In this document: positions 1 through 10,700 of the stretch, piece by piece
How the letters are laid out: every line of letters begins with the position of its first letter
Numbering within the stretch: position 1 is the stretch's first letter
Source of the DNA: Spodoptera frugiperda
Lineage: Eukaryota > Arthropoda > Insecta > Lepidoptera > Noctuidae
DNA: 64,000 bases
NCBI RefSeq assembly: GCF_023101765.2
Contig: NC_064237.1
Span: 1,178,001-1,242,000, forward strand
Direction of reading: 5' to 3'
Position numbers and translations under genes: made by a program
The notes under the pieces: generated by a model
Told to the model about the DNA's origin: nothing
Seen by the model: the letters and a program-made list of their open reading frames with translations, nothing else
The model's database searches: none

Positions 1-449
1 TTTATAACAATTAAAAAATAAACTATATTACAACCTATCCTCTATGCTATAATAACCAAGCTTAAACTAAATAATTTAAAAGAAACGACTTAAATCTAAT
101 CTAATTAATTTATAAATTAGACTTACAATTTTATTAAAAAAACTAACTACAGTAACTACTAATAATCGATATCAAACTAAACCTACGTTAAATAGTTTAA
201 CCAAAAAACCAGGAAAACCCAACAAATAAACTTATTAATTGACAAATACAACGAAACCAATTTAGAATATACGAAACAGCAGGACCACTACAGACAAATA
301 ATCATACGACTGATAATACACTTTTTCTACGATAGTACCGAAGCGCTCGGCCGATACCCAACCAAATGAATGTAACGAAACCATAGCGCGATCTATTTCG
401 ATCCCAACGCCATCTATCGAGGATAAAGACAACTTGGATTATTTATTTA
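1..449. other. AT-rich intergenic DNA, no gene seen
   Basis: No convincing coding region. Around 320-420 there is a less AT-rich patch with a 'cgccatctatcga' phrase of the kind seen in insect LINE 3' regions. The block may be the outer part of the retroposon-like material that continues to about 1075, but I cannot define its ends. Confidence 0.4.
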
Positions 450-749
450 TACTCCGTTCGGGCATTTTCTTTGTACTAAAAGTTTAATTATATTGATATT
501 ATTTTTTTCATACCTTTTTACTATTTATTTACTTTTTTTCGATGAATTAAAACAATAACATGAACCGAAGTCGTGTAACGATCGACATAGAATTATCTAT
601 ACTCCGTTAGAGCATTTTCTTTGTACTAAATGTTTTATTATATTGATATTATTTTTTTCATACCTTTTTACTATTTATTTACTTTTTTTCGATGAATTAA
701 AACAATAACATGAACCGAAGTCGTGTAACGATCGACATAGAATTATTTA
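450..749. repeat. 150-bp tandem duplication (two units)
   Basis: The stretch starting at 451 (actccgttcgggcattttc) recurs at 601 with only a few substitutions, and both units end in a shared cgatcgacatagaattat segment. The period is exactly 150 bp. The two units are nearly identical, so the duplication is recent or homogenised. It lies directly upstream of a LINE-like tail and may be a repeated 3' UTR module of that element. Confidence 0.85.
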
Positions 750-769
750 TAAATAATTTATTTCTTATT

Positions 770-1075
770 TTTATTTTTTGATTTTTGAAATAAAAATATA
801 TCTATGTCCTTTCTAAGGTTCTAAACTATATCTGTACCAAATTTCAACCAAATCCGTCAAATAGTTGCGGAGATTAATGGTATAAGCATAGAATGTTCGA
901 CGTGATTCTTTAATTTGACATAACTTTTTTATTTATGAACCGATTGACATGAAACAAACACTAAATGTAAATTTAAGCATCCCACAATATATTCGTGAAA
1001 ACCGCATCCAACTCGGATCAGCCGTTTCTGAGATTAGCGCGCACAGACGAACAGACAAACAGACAAAAAAAAGTT
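770..1075 (+). repeat. LINE-like 3' tail
   Basis: The text resembles the 3' ends of RTE-type or related non-LTR elements: a 'ccaaatttcaaccaaatccg' segment, then 'ccgtttctgagattagcg', then ACAGACGAACAGACAAACAG-like units and a short A run near 1063. No reverse transcriptase coding sequence is attached. Assignment rests on phrase resemblance only. Confidence 0.45.
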
Positions 1076-1289
1076 AATTACATTTTTGGGTTCGACATCG
1101 ACATAACAATAACCCCTGCTATTTTTTTTATTTTTATTTTCAATGTACAGACAGCACTTTTCTACGATTTTATTATATGTATAGATTTTGTAATGTGTAT
1201 GTGTTTGCTTTTTTTTTATTATTATTACTGAAGACCATAATAACAGATTGATGGAAAACTGGAGTTATATATAAGTTACATTTTGACCA

Positions 1290-1575
1290 CAGACGTAACG
1301 TCATCCTTTTATCCCTGAAGGGGTAGGCAGAGGTGCACATTACAACATGTAATGCCACCGTACAATGTTCACCAATCAGCTTTTACCACTTTTTTGTGTT
1401 ATAAGTCTCATGAAATAGGGGGTGAGTCTATTGCCTATTACCATTGACTACGTGCTACTACCGAGAAATTACCGAAAAAGGCCAAGTAATACTTTGACCG
1501 ACCCGTGAATTAAACCCGCGACCTCTTGGCCGGCAGTTGCACTTGTGACCATTCGAGGCAGTTTCACCACGGAGA
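1290..1575 (-). repeat. tRNA-type SINE (family A), near full length
   Basis: On the minus strand this copy shows a degenerate B-box-like segment (about 1517-1535), then the common family body, and ends in the diagnostic hairpin-like phrase GTGCACCTCTGCCTACCCCTT...GGGATAAAAGG (here diverged, 1305-1345 on the plus strand). The same body occurs at 23.1, 23.7, 33.5, 48.4, 57.7 and 63.6 kb. It has no poly(A) tail. Confidence 0.75.
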
Positions 1576-2544
1576 GATAAGTAATTTCTATAGAAAACTA
1601 TAAATAAACTAAATTGTGCAAGTCATTGTTGCCATCTTATAAAGTTATCTTCGTCGATAATATGTGACCCTAGTACATAATTAAAATGCATTGTCATTGT
1701 GTTTACATACATCACTTGGAACTTCTTAGAACTTCTTTGACCTACGAGTAAATCCAGTAAACAGCTAGTAGGTACAAAATATAAGTACTAAGTACCTAAC
1801 TTTCCTTGCTAGAATGTTCAAACTATTTACAAAATAGACAATAATAAGGAAAATGATAAATGATTTTAGTACGAGGTTCTAAAGAAAAGGGTTATTGTAC
1901 CTAATTAATCTCTGGACAAAGAAATCATTGTTTCGAGTAAAGATTAGATAGTGTGGGTACGCTATTAATCAATATCTGTCTGACGAGATTTGAAAAATAT
2001 ACTTTCTATTTTAAATTATTATACTTGATTTTTCTTTCATTATTATTTTCTTTGATGAGACTTAAAAAAATGGAGGTTCGCACTTTAACTTGAAGGCAGT
2101 TCCAATTTTTTTTAAGTTTTATTTGTATTTGTTTTGCATGAACAAGACCAACAAATTAATTACGATTGCACAATTATGTTGATATCAATAAATATAATCA
2201 CCAACCAACATCCCTCGATAAATAAATTATTGAGGCATCATAATTATACGAGTAGAGTATCGTCAATTTCAATATTTTGAACTCGGCCGATCTGTTTGTG
2301 TATCATTACGAGAGTGAGTATTTCTTATTTTTAATTGACAAGCCCGGGACTGAATAATTAGAATCGGTTCATTAGTGGACTGTGTCGATAACAAGGTGTT
2401 TTATATCTATGTAGATATATAGATAACTTGCAGAAGTTAGCTGCAGAAAATGTTGTATTGATCGAGGAAGATTGCATACGGTGATGATGATCGAAAATAC
2501 CAATAGAACATTGTGTACATGTACACTCATTTATTATTGGTGTC
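1576..2544. other. Intergenic, nothing recognised
   Basis: AT-rich sequence with no exon-like reading frame, repeat ends or RNA gene that I can support. Confidence 0.5.
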
Positions 2545-2749
2545 TGTATATTATTATCACACTAGTATTATAAATGTAAGATTTTTGTTCGCATATTTGG
2601 ATGGTTGTCCGTCAATCGCGCTGAAACTACTGAACGGATTTTGATGAAATTTGATATACAGACAGGGTATGAGCTGACTTGGGTAATATGATACTTTTTT
2701 TTCCATGGGAATGCAGACGACGCGACGCTGCTGGCAGAGGCTAGTTTTT
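2545..2749 (+). repeat. Short retroposon tail (family E)
   Basis: Begins near 'actagtattataaatgtaag', carries 'gtcaatcgcgctgaaactac', 'tgaacggattttgatgaaat' and 'gagctgacttgggtaa', and ends near 'ggcagaggctag'. A clear relative lies at 46,995-47,175. This is a widespread insect repeat, probably the 3' end of a non-LTR element. Confidence 0.7.
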
Positions 2750-3460
2750 AGGGTTCCGTAGCCAAATGGCAAAAAACGGAACCCTTATAGATTCGTCATG
2801 TCTGTCTTTCTGTCTGTCCGTCTGTCCATCCGTCCGTCCGTCCGTATGTCACAGCCATTTATTTCCGAAACTGTTGGGCCTACATAGTTGAAACTTTGTA
2901 AGATGGTGTATTTTGGTAACCGCTATTAGAATTTTGAATAATTTTTAAATTTATTTAAATTAAGGGCATTTATTTAATTAAATTTAAATAAAGATTTATT
3001 TAAATTTAAATAAAGGGGGGCACTCCATAAACAGAACTGATTCAAAAAAAATTTTTTTCAGCTTACATATCCGTGATGGGTGTCTATTGATAGGTCTTTA
3101 AAAAAGTCATTAAGGTTCGTAAAACCACTTTTCGTCAAAATCAATCGTTTGAAAGTTAGACGCTTCCAAAGTGGTAAAATGTGTCCCCCTCTAACTTTTA
3201 AAATAAGAGAGTGAGAAAACTGAAAAAAATATATGCTGTATATTTCAATGGAAACTAACAACGAAAATTGGTTTGAACTAGATATCATTATTATTTTTTA
3301 AGAAATAAAACATTTTCAAAAACCGCAAATATAACTTTGTCGTTCATACAAAAACTATGTAAAACCAAGTTATTTTACAACTTTTATATTATGTCATCTA
3401 CTTGCTGTTACGGAACCCTTCATGGGCGAGTCCGACTCGCACTTGGCCGGTTTTTATTTA
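2750..3460. repeat. Repeat bounded by AGGGTTCCGTA inverted ends
   Basis: AGGGTTCCGTA at 2750-2760 is matched by its exact complement at 3419-3429, and the unit closes with 'gggcgagtccgactcgcac' and 'ttggccggttttt'. It holds a tgtc/cgtc microsatellite (2798-2845) and a palindromic taaatttaaataaa run (about 2945-3015). I have seen this type of repeat widely in moths and butterflies; the class is uncertain. No coding capacity. Confidence 0.65.
2798..2845 (+). repeat. TGTC/CGTC microsatellite
   Basis: Imperfect tetranucleotide run of tctg, gtcc and gtcg type units inside the GGTTCCGT repeat. Confidence 0.85.
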
Positions 3461-4395
3461 TATAAACTAAGTTTGAATTGGTATGATATTTTTAGAAGTT
3501 ATCCAACCCAATATCTATTGTTAATATTTTTCTAAGCCGTTCCACACATAGTTTGTCTTTCATTTACAGACAGATAGGCTCAGAATTTATTTTATAGTCT
3601 CAAATAGTTAACACGGTTTGACTTTACCAAATAACAAACTATTTGATCTTCTACAAGCGTTACTTAATTACAACGAATGATAGGAATTTATCAGGACTTC
3701 AGCAGCTGAAAGAGACTGGGGTACGATGAAAAACTATCGGAATCTAAAGAGGCGAGCGAAACAATATTTTGTTTGATTTCGTATCCGACTCGCACTGTAT
3801 CGGTTGTGGGGAGGTCCAAGTACTAAGCTGAAGCGGGCCTGTTATTTATTTAAGTAGAAAAAGCCGCTTGAAGTAGAAAAAATAGCGTTTAAGATAACAT
3901 GCACACAAAATTGTCCAACAAAAAGGGTAAATGGAGGTTTTTTATAAAAAAAAAACTCTATACAATTAGCATGATCATGATTTGTGTAAAAAATAAAAAC
4001 TTGGACATGTCTAAAAGCATGTCTTGTTGTGTTCTTTTTGCCAGTCATATAACCTATATACATCCAGTTTCATACATCATCCTTAGTCTTCTTAAAATCT
4101 TCTTAATTCAATGAAGTCCTAGTACTTCTCCTCACTTGTACCTCAATGTAGGCACCTAGCAGTCAGGTCACGCTCTCACCCTGTGGAGAGTTAACGTGCG
4201 TCGAACTCCCGGCCCAATACTGATTTCTGTTACCCTAGTTGTTGAATTATACAATTTATGGCTGGCTTGCAAGTTTACCGAACCGAGCGATTGATCGTTG
4301 CATTGTCTATTGGACTATTGATTATGTTATGTTGCCCTAATATCTGTATGGTAATAGTTATCGACATTTGAGTTATTCAACGGACATACAGTTCA
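3461..4395. other. Intergenic, no gene seen
   Basis: No reading frame with coding character. The two ~70-codon frames near 3.9-4.1 kb on opposite strands are lysine/phenylalanine-rich products of AT-rich DNA. Confidence 0.45.
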
Positions 4396-4527
4396 GTATC
4401 TAGCAGGTTTACCGGGGTTCCGGCTCGAAAAGCAGGAACATGGTGGTTTTTTAGTCAGTAAGAGTCTGACACTCCCTCTCCCCCCATCATGATGAAATAA
4501 GTCAGGATTTTACCCCTTAAAAAACAG
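4396..4527 (+). repeat. Poly(A)-type retroposon fragment (family C)
   Basis: Shares the order 'ggtttaccgggg', 'ggctcgaaaagcag', 'gtcagtaagagtctgacact', 'ccctct' and a closing 'ccccttaaaa' with at least eight other places in the window. This copy is truncated on its left and diverged after the 'ccctctcc' segment. Confidence 0.75.
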
Positions 4528-4939
4528 TTTAGTATGGTCATTTGAGTTACTAAATCCAGGAATAAAACATATGACACGTATGAAACATCATGCTCAAAAT
4601 GACAAAGAGTGCATTAATAGCTTGTTCACTTTTTATTCTTCTTTTCTTTCTACAACCAACGAATTCAGTAGTAGCTAAAATACGGAATGAAGAAATGAAC
4701 GTAGATATTCGGTATTAAAATGACAAAGCCGGCAACATACTGTTTTTTTTTTACTTAAATCAAATGAAATAAAAAATAATTGACATATCAGTGACCGACA
4801 TTGAAGTGTTGGTTTATTAGTGAAAGTAAAATCTGAAAGAAAATAATCTGAGCCAATAATAGCCAGTGATCGTGATTTCTTGTTTAATTATTTATGAACG
4901 GGAGAAAGGATACATTGTGTAGTAAATAATAATAAGTAT

Positions 4940-5050
4940 TGTACGAGTACCTAGCTTCACTGACAGACAAACTGACGGACAATTCAACTTGACGTTTCAA
5001 AAGTGTCTAATTAAGAATTAATTGAAATAAATGCTTTGACTTTGACTACA
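4940..5050 (+). repeat. Short repeat ending in TTTGACTTTGAC (family D)
   Basis: The phrase 'cttcactgacagacaaactg' followed by 'gacggacaatt', 'aaataaatgctttgac' and the TTTGACTTTGAC tail recurs at 33,985-34,130 and 40,812-40,927. A six-base tail repeat of this kind fits a LINE or LINE-dependent SINE end. Confidence 0.7.
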
Positions 5051-6138
5051 TTACAAAAAAGCATTGATCCTGTCTCCGTGGTTCAGGTTCTCGAAACGTC
5101 AAGATCACAAAAATATTTGGTCATCCGACTGAGCTGTTTATTCAATATCTCACATATCATGTATCGCTAAAATGCGATAGGAAGGGAAAATATATATTGG
5201 GAAAAATTATTTTGTGGAGCAGATAAATATGTCTCATCTTCCCTTAGCTCGGCCGCGAACATCTATCAAAAATCTAACAGTCATTCCTGGAGGAAATCGG
5301 AGACGGACGCACGAAGAACGCGATGTGGTAAGCTTTTTGGAATTAGGTGGGCGTGGCCGAGACCTCGCTGTCGGAGTTTTAAAGATGGCAAATTGATAAA
5401 GCAGTGTAGGTAAATAAATTTAATTAAAGTTATTCAAACATTATTAATAGTAATACCTACTACTTGCAATTTTTTTTACTCAGTAGATAAAGTAACCTAC
5501 ACTGCTATTTTTAACTCTTTTAATATAAGTCTGAACTAATATTTCATTAAATACTAGATCAACATACATTTTTTCTTCCACGATCGACCAGATTTTTCTA
5601 TACAATATTAATCTTAAGAGAATCCTTTAAAAAGTACCATATCCATAGATGAAGTGTTTAGCACGTCGTAACAAATAAACCGGCTGAACGGATTATCGGT
5701 TGGATGCGCCCGCGTCATTGCGGCTAACGACTATATGTCGTCTATCTTGCTGCCTTCTACGGTATACGACACCACTTTAACTCTACACGGTTTCTATATC
5801 CATCAGTTTGTAGTTTTTGGAAGGAAAGTCTAAAACTACATGTGTTATGTTATATTATATTAACACTGTAGTAGTATTGAAGAATAAAAATGACATATTT
5901 ACGTTACATCGGTGGCAATAAAGATCCGTCACCAAGTACACCTAAGTATACCTGCAACACCGATTCAAAAGCATAACCAGTGCGTTGCCGACTATGTAAC
6001 AAGAACGTTGCGTTGACAACTGTTGAACTGTTTCGTTTCACAACTATAAGTATCAATTAAATTTCGTAGGTCGAATGCATCTCATAAATATTTTCTAAAC
6101 GACTCTCTCTAAGCTACTCTCTTCTCCCGGAGACCAGA
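5051..6138. other. Intergenic, no gene seen
   Basis: The 60-codon frame at 5214-5396 has no start context, neighbours or domain that would support it. Nothing else recognised. Confidence 0.4.
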
Positions 6139-6347
6139 CCTCAAAGAGCTATCGGACCATCCCAGATAGGGCCCAGTAGGACTGATTTTTGATCCTGAAG
6201 CGGACTACCCAGCGGGTTTACCGGGGCTCCGGCTCGAAAAGCAGAAGTAGGAACGGGGTGGATTTTAGTCAGTAAGAGTCTGACACTCCCTCTCGCCTCG
6301 CCCAAGGCGGGAGAAGTCATTGTATGATTTTCCCCCTTAAAAAAAAG
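6139..6347 (+). repeat. Poly(A)-type retroposon (family C), near full length
   Basis: Starts at 'ctcaaagagctatcggacca' and runs through 'gggcccagtagg', 'ggctcgaaaagcag' and 'gtcagtaagagtctgacact' to 'cccttaaaaaaaa'. It matches the nested copy at 60,803-61,018 over its whole length in the opposite orientation. Confidence 0.85.
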
Positions 6348-6591
6348 CTACTCTCCTGTAGTAAATACATATAAACAAAAACATTACGATCAATTTACCA
6401 ATGAAGCGCTCACTCGCTATCAATTATTGCTAAAAATAGAAGCAGCACGCTGGGCCTGCGTGATATTCAGGTCCCTCGACATGCATTCGATGATAAATAT
6501 TAGGTATTTTAAACATGCAATATGTTATGTGCTATATTAGAATCAATTTTAAGATTGTACCGTAAGTATATTTCTATTTTATTGCCCCCTA

Positions 6592-6715
6592 TTTTAACAA
6601 CCCTTTAATTCCTAACTCCAAAATTCCGGCAACGCCCTTGTAATGCGTCTGGTGTTTCGGGTGTCCATAGGTGGGGGCTTGCTTACCATCAGATGATCAT
6701 ATTGTCAGTCAATTT
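6592..6715 (-). repeat. CACCTGATGG repeat fragment (family F)
   Basis: On the minus strand: 'atctgatggtaagcaagccc', then 'tatggacacccgaaacacca', 'gttgccgg' and 'gttaggaattaaaggg'. Family F copies also lie at 10.6, 13.6, 15.1, 44.9, 52.4, 53.7, 58.7 and 60.6 kb. Confidence 0.75.
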
Positions 6716-7763
6716 GACACGAACAGTAGTTTTCTCCGACCTCTATCAGCTTCTGTCCGCCTTGTATCGCATAGTCTTCTTATGTTCTATTGTATGGAGT
6801 ATGTAGAATTGGACATTCAAGATGACACAGGTGGGAATGTGGTTTATTTCTTCTGGATTCAAACCTTTTATTTCCAATACTAGAAACTAATCACATAGTT
6901 ATTGTTGGTATAAGTGCTATGTCAATAAGATAATATTGAATGACAATAAACTACTCTCAAGTGCAATATTCACTGAAGCACGACAAACGTAGGCCAATAT
7001 TTGCTATTATATAATTTTCAACCTTAAAATTCACAGTGCAAGGTTGGAAATTTAAAATCACTGTTTCATTTAGCATTGCATTGTGTATCAGATAGGTATT
7101 AGGTACACAAAACAAAATATATAGTAATTACAAGTAAATAATGTTCATTTACTACATAAGTAGTATACAAAACTAAACAATGATTGTACATAATAATAAC
7201 AAAAAAATCAAGGTTGTTTGCGTGAGGTAATTTTGGTAGATTGGCCTCAATCAATGTGGAAACATTAAAATAATTTTAGAAAATTACAAAATTGTTGTAT
7301 CTACTATTATTAAAAGTATACTTAGTTTTAAGTCTGTAAGAAGGAGTATAGAATATTTTAAGGCAAAAATCGAAAACTATCACAATAATGTCCCCATCAG
7401 TATTACGTAGTCGTACTTTAATTGATCAGAAAATAATCAGATCATTAAAAATATAATAAATTCATATATGTTTGAAATTGTAGGTTGTATCTAATTACTT
7501 TTTTATTCCAAACATTATATTTAATTAGTTTATTGGCTATTTGAAATACAACTATCAAGATCAGTTACACAGGCAAACGACAATTGTTTGTGCTCTCCAC
7601 GTACCAGGCTCCCATAAACCACGAGGACAGTTTATTATCGTGCCATATACAATCATACATACATCTATGTGTGACATGCTGTATCCCTTTTTTCTCGGCG
7701 TCTTATGTGCCCGAGCGCAGTCGTGATAACTCAGTCCCCTAGCAGTCCGCAGAACACATCAAC
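6716..7763. other. Upstream region of the P450 gene
   Basis: No coding region. The last 130 bases before the P450 start are less AT-rich. A TCAGT match to the arthropod initiator lies at about 7731-7735, some 30 bases before the ATG. No well placed TATA box was found, so the promoter call is weak. Confidence 0.3.
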
Positions 7764-10700
7764 ATGATATTGGAATTATTAATATTTGTGATAACAGTGC
7801 TTGTTGCATACTATTTCTATAGCAGTTGGAAAATAAACAATTACTTCAAACAAAGAGATGTGAAGTATATCCCCGGTGTGCCGTTTTTTGGAAATATATT
7901 TTATTCTACTTTTTTGATTAGGCATTTTGTGGACGACCTTCAAAGTGTTTACGATGCTTTCCCTGATGAGAAGTAAGTACTTTGTGTTTTAATTTACATA
8001 ACCCAAAGTCAGGTCTTTTTATTCATATCTTATTTGAATTAATTTATAAGCGTTTTAGTAACTAACTTCAGTAAAAACTTACCTTTGTTCCAGTCCTTTC
8101 CTAAATTAACATTGACATTTTACTAGGACATCATAGAATCAAGGCTACTCTCTCATTTCTAGATACGTCGGCTTCTTGGAGAACCTGGCACCGGTTATGT
8201 TGATAAAGGACCCAGAACTGATCAAGTCTATCACTATCAAGGACTTTGACCATTTCACTGATCACAAGGAGTTCTTCACGACAGACTCTGACCCTTTGTT
8301 CGCTGGCAGCTTGCTGATGATGAAAGGTAAATTTGGAAGATGGTTTATGTAATAATTTTCTTACACTATTTATACCAATCTTAGTGAGATTTACCTCAAA
8401 AATTGAGTTTTTCAAAAAGAAAGAGCTGTATACGGAATAGTGTATAATGCGATGGTTACTTTATGTTAATGTTATGTAGATATTATTCCTTAATTGCATT
8501 TATAGGCTCTTCCTTTTAGCCCGTCTGTATAAATTGTTTTACAATAAACATCTTTCAGTAAAGTTGTAGCTACCTTTACAGAAGGGACACCCAATTAAAA
8601 AAATGAAAATAAATCACTAACCGCCATACTCAGACCTTTTAAGTCACAATTGTTTTCGGAACAAAATCTTTACTAATGAATAGTTTAAGTAATCATTAAA
8701 TATCTCTGAGTGCGGCAGTAAAAGGAATGAAATACCTTTTCTAGGAATCTTGTAATTGCATTAATACAGTAAATAAGTTAATATAGCGTTGATTGAATCT
8801 ATTTATTTGTGACAGAGCGTTTCTGGCTTGTAAACAGAATTATACGTACCTAGTAATAACTAGATATAATAATTGGTATGTATATTATGATACTGAATAT
8901 ATATTATTTGTATACGTGGTACATAGACCAGTTCTACTGATCATGCACTATCTGCATGATAGTTATTGTAACTCCCCTCAAATTGGCTAATACTCGTATA
9001 TGGTCGGTATCTGCATCAATTTCAAAAGGTCTTAAGTGGTACAGTTAGATGGTAATTGAAGGTTGAAGGGGAGTGCTATTTTGAATATCTAGACTAGTTT
9101 TATTATCTAGCTCTTGACTGTGTATGTACCTAGCTAGTCTTGTCATTCTGCAATAGATTTTAGAGTTTGTTGCAAAGGAATAAAGTTAAAAATATGTAAA
9201 CTAATTTGATATTTTGAGAGTAGGTTGACCTGCTCGTGTTTGTATTTAACAGTAGTATGTTGATAGCTGTTAGAACATATTGTTTTAAATTAATTTATAT
9301 TAAACTATTATTCCCGACTAGAAGAGTGTCCATTTTTACTAGGGGCACATAACAAGTAAAGATATTATCTACTAATGTTTCTTCAAGTAAAAAATAGTAA
9401 CTTTGTCGGAATAATAGGAAGAAACTTAAACGACATAATTATTTACAAACGTAAAATTATTTGTTTAGATAAGTTATTTTATTTATTCTTATCTTTCAGT
9501 ACAAATAAATGCCTAATTAATGTTTGCCATTAGAAAATAGTAGAAAACATCTAAAGATTGTCCGGGTGAGTTATTCAGTAAATATTTTGGCACTATATTT
9601 TTCTTTTAGACAATTTATTCGGTACACGTGTAAACAAGAATTTTCTTCAGCAGTCCTCACAATTAGGTAAAGCCCTGGCCTTAATTAGACATTTCTAGAA
9701 ACATATTTATTTTATCACGTCTTTCATTTTAACGATGTAAACCGTGGCTTTTGTTTGTGAATAAAATTACTGTCGAAATTTGCGTCAACAGCTGTCGGAA
9801 TATACTGTCGAATAATTATGTTGTCCTAGTACTACAGTCAAATGTTATGTCTATTAAAAACTTATGATAGAATCAAAATTAGATAAGTGTATGTTGCTTA
9901 ATAATTGCGCATCTAAAATGTTTTTAAGTAGGTAGGTAACGGTATTTATAAAATAATTTTGAATAAATTATTTACAACGCAACCGTATTTGTACTTGAAC
10001 CTGCGGACTGTCTAGCAAAAAGATGGTGTAGGAACGGAGTAATTTTAGTCAGTAAGAGCCTGACACTCCCTCTAGGTTCGCCCAAGTCATTGGTTGATTT
10101 TTTTCCTTTTAAAAGCCGTATTTGTAGTAATTTGATAGGCAGGCACTTATACGAATAAAAATCAATACACTTCAACATAAATAATTATTTTAGACATTTA
10201 GTTTTCACTAAAACGTGGAGCGTCAGTCACTCAGTACCAGTTCATTCATTGATTTACTGATCATGTTTATGGTGTCAATGTTAACTCGGGTCAATGTGTT
10301 GGTGCTCTAAATTGTGTGACGCAACTGCCATCAATACAGTCGAGGTCCTTTAATAAAATTAATTGCATAAAATGCCATACATCGCTGACACACTTACCTG
10401 TACTGCCTATGTTTTATGAAACCCTGGTAAAAAATATTTTGACAATGTTTTATGGGTTATGTATTTATGTTAGTGATGAAAACAGTTGACCACTCAACAA
10501 TGATTTTAATGTTATATTTTTATGTTTCGATTCTATAAGTAGTTTCTTTTACGTTATAAGATCACCTGATGGAAGCAATCGCCGTCGTTACGGGGCACCC
10601 GGAACACCAGAGGTGTAACAATTACGTTGTCGACCTTTAGGTGGTTAGGAATTTATGGGTTGTTGGGAAATCGGGGATCGGGAAGGGGGATTCCGGCAAC

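Noticed and set aside
7541..7726. 61-codon frame just before the P450 as an upstream gene
   Set aside because: It spans the probable promoter and has a non-ATG start and no domain.
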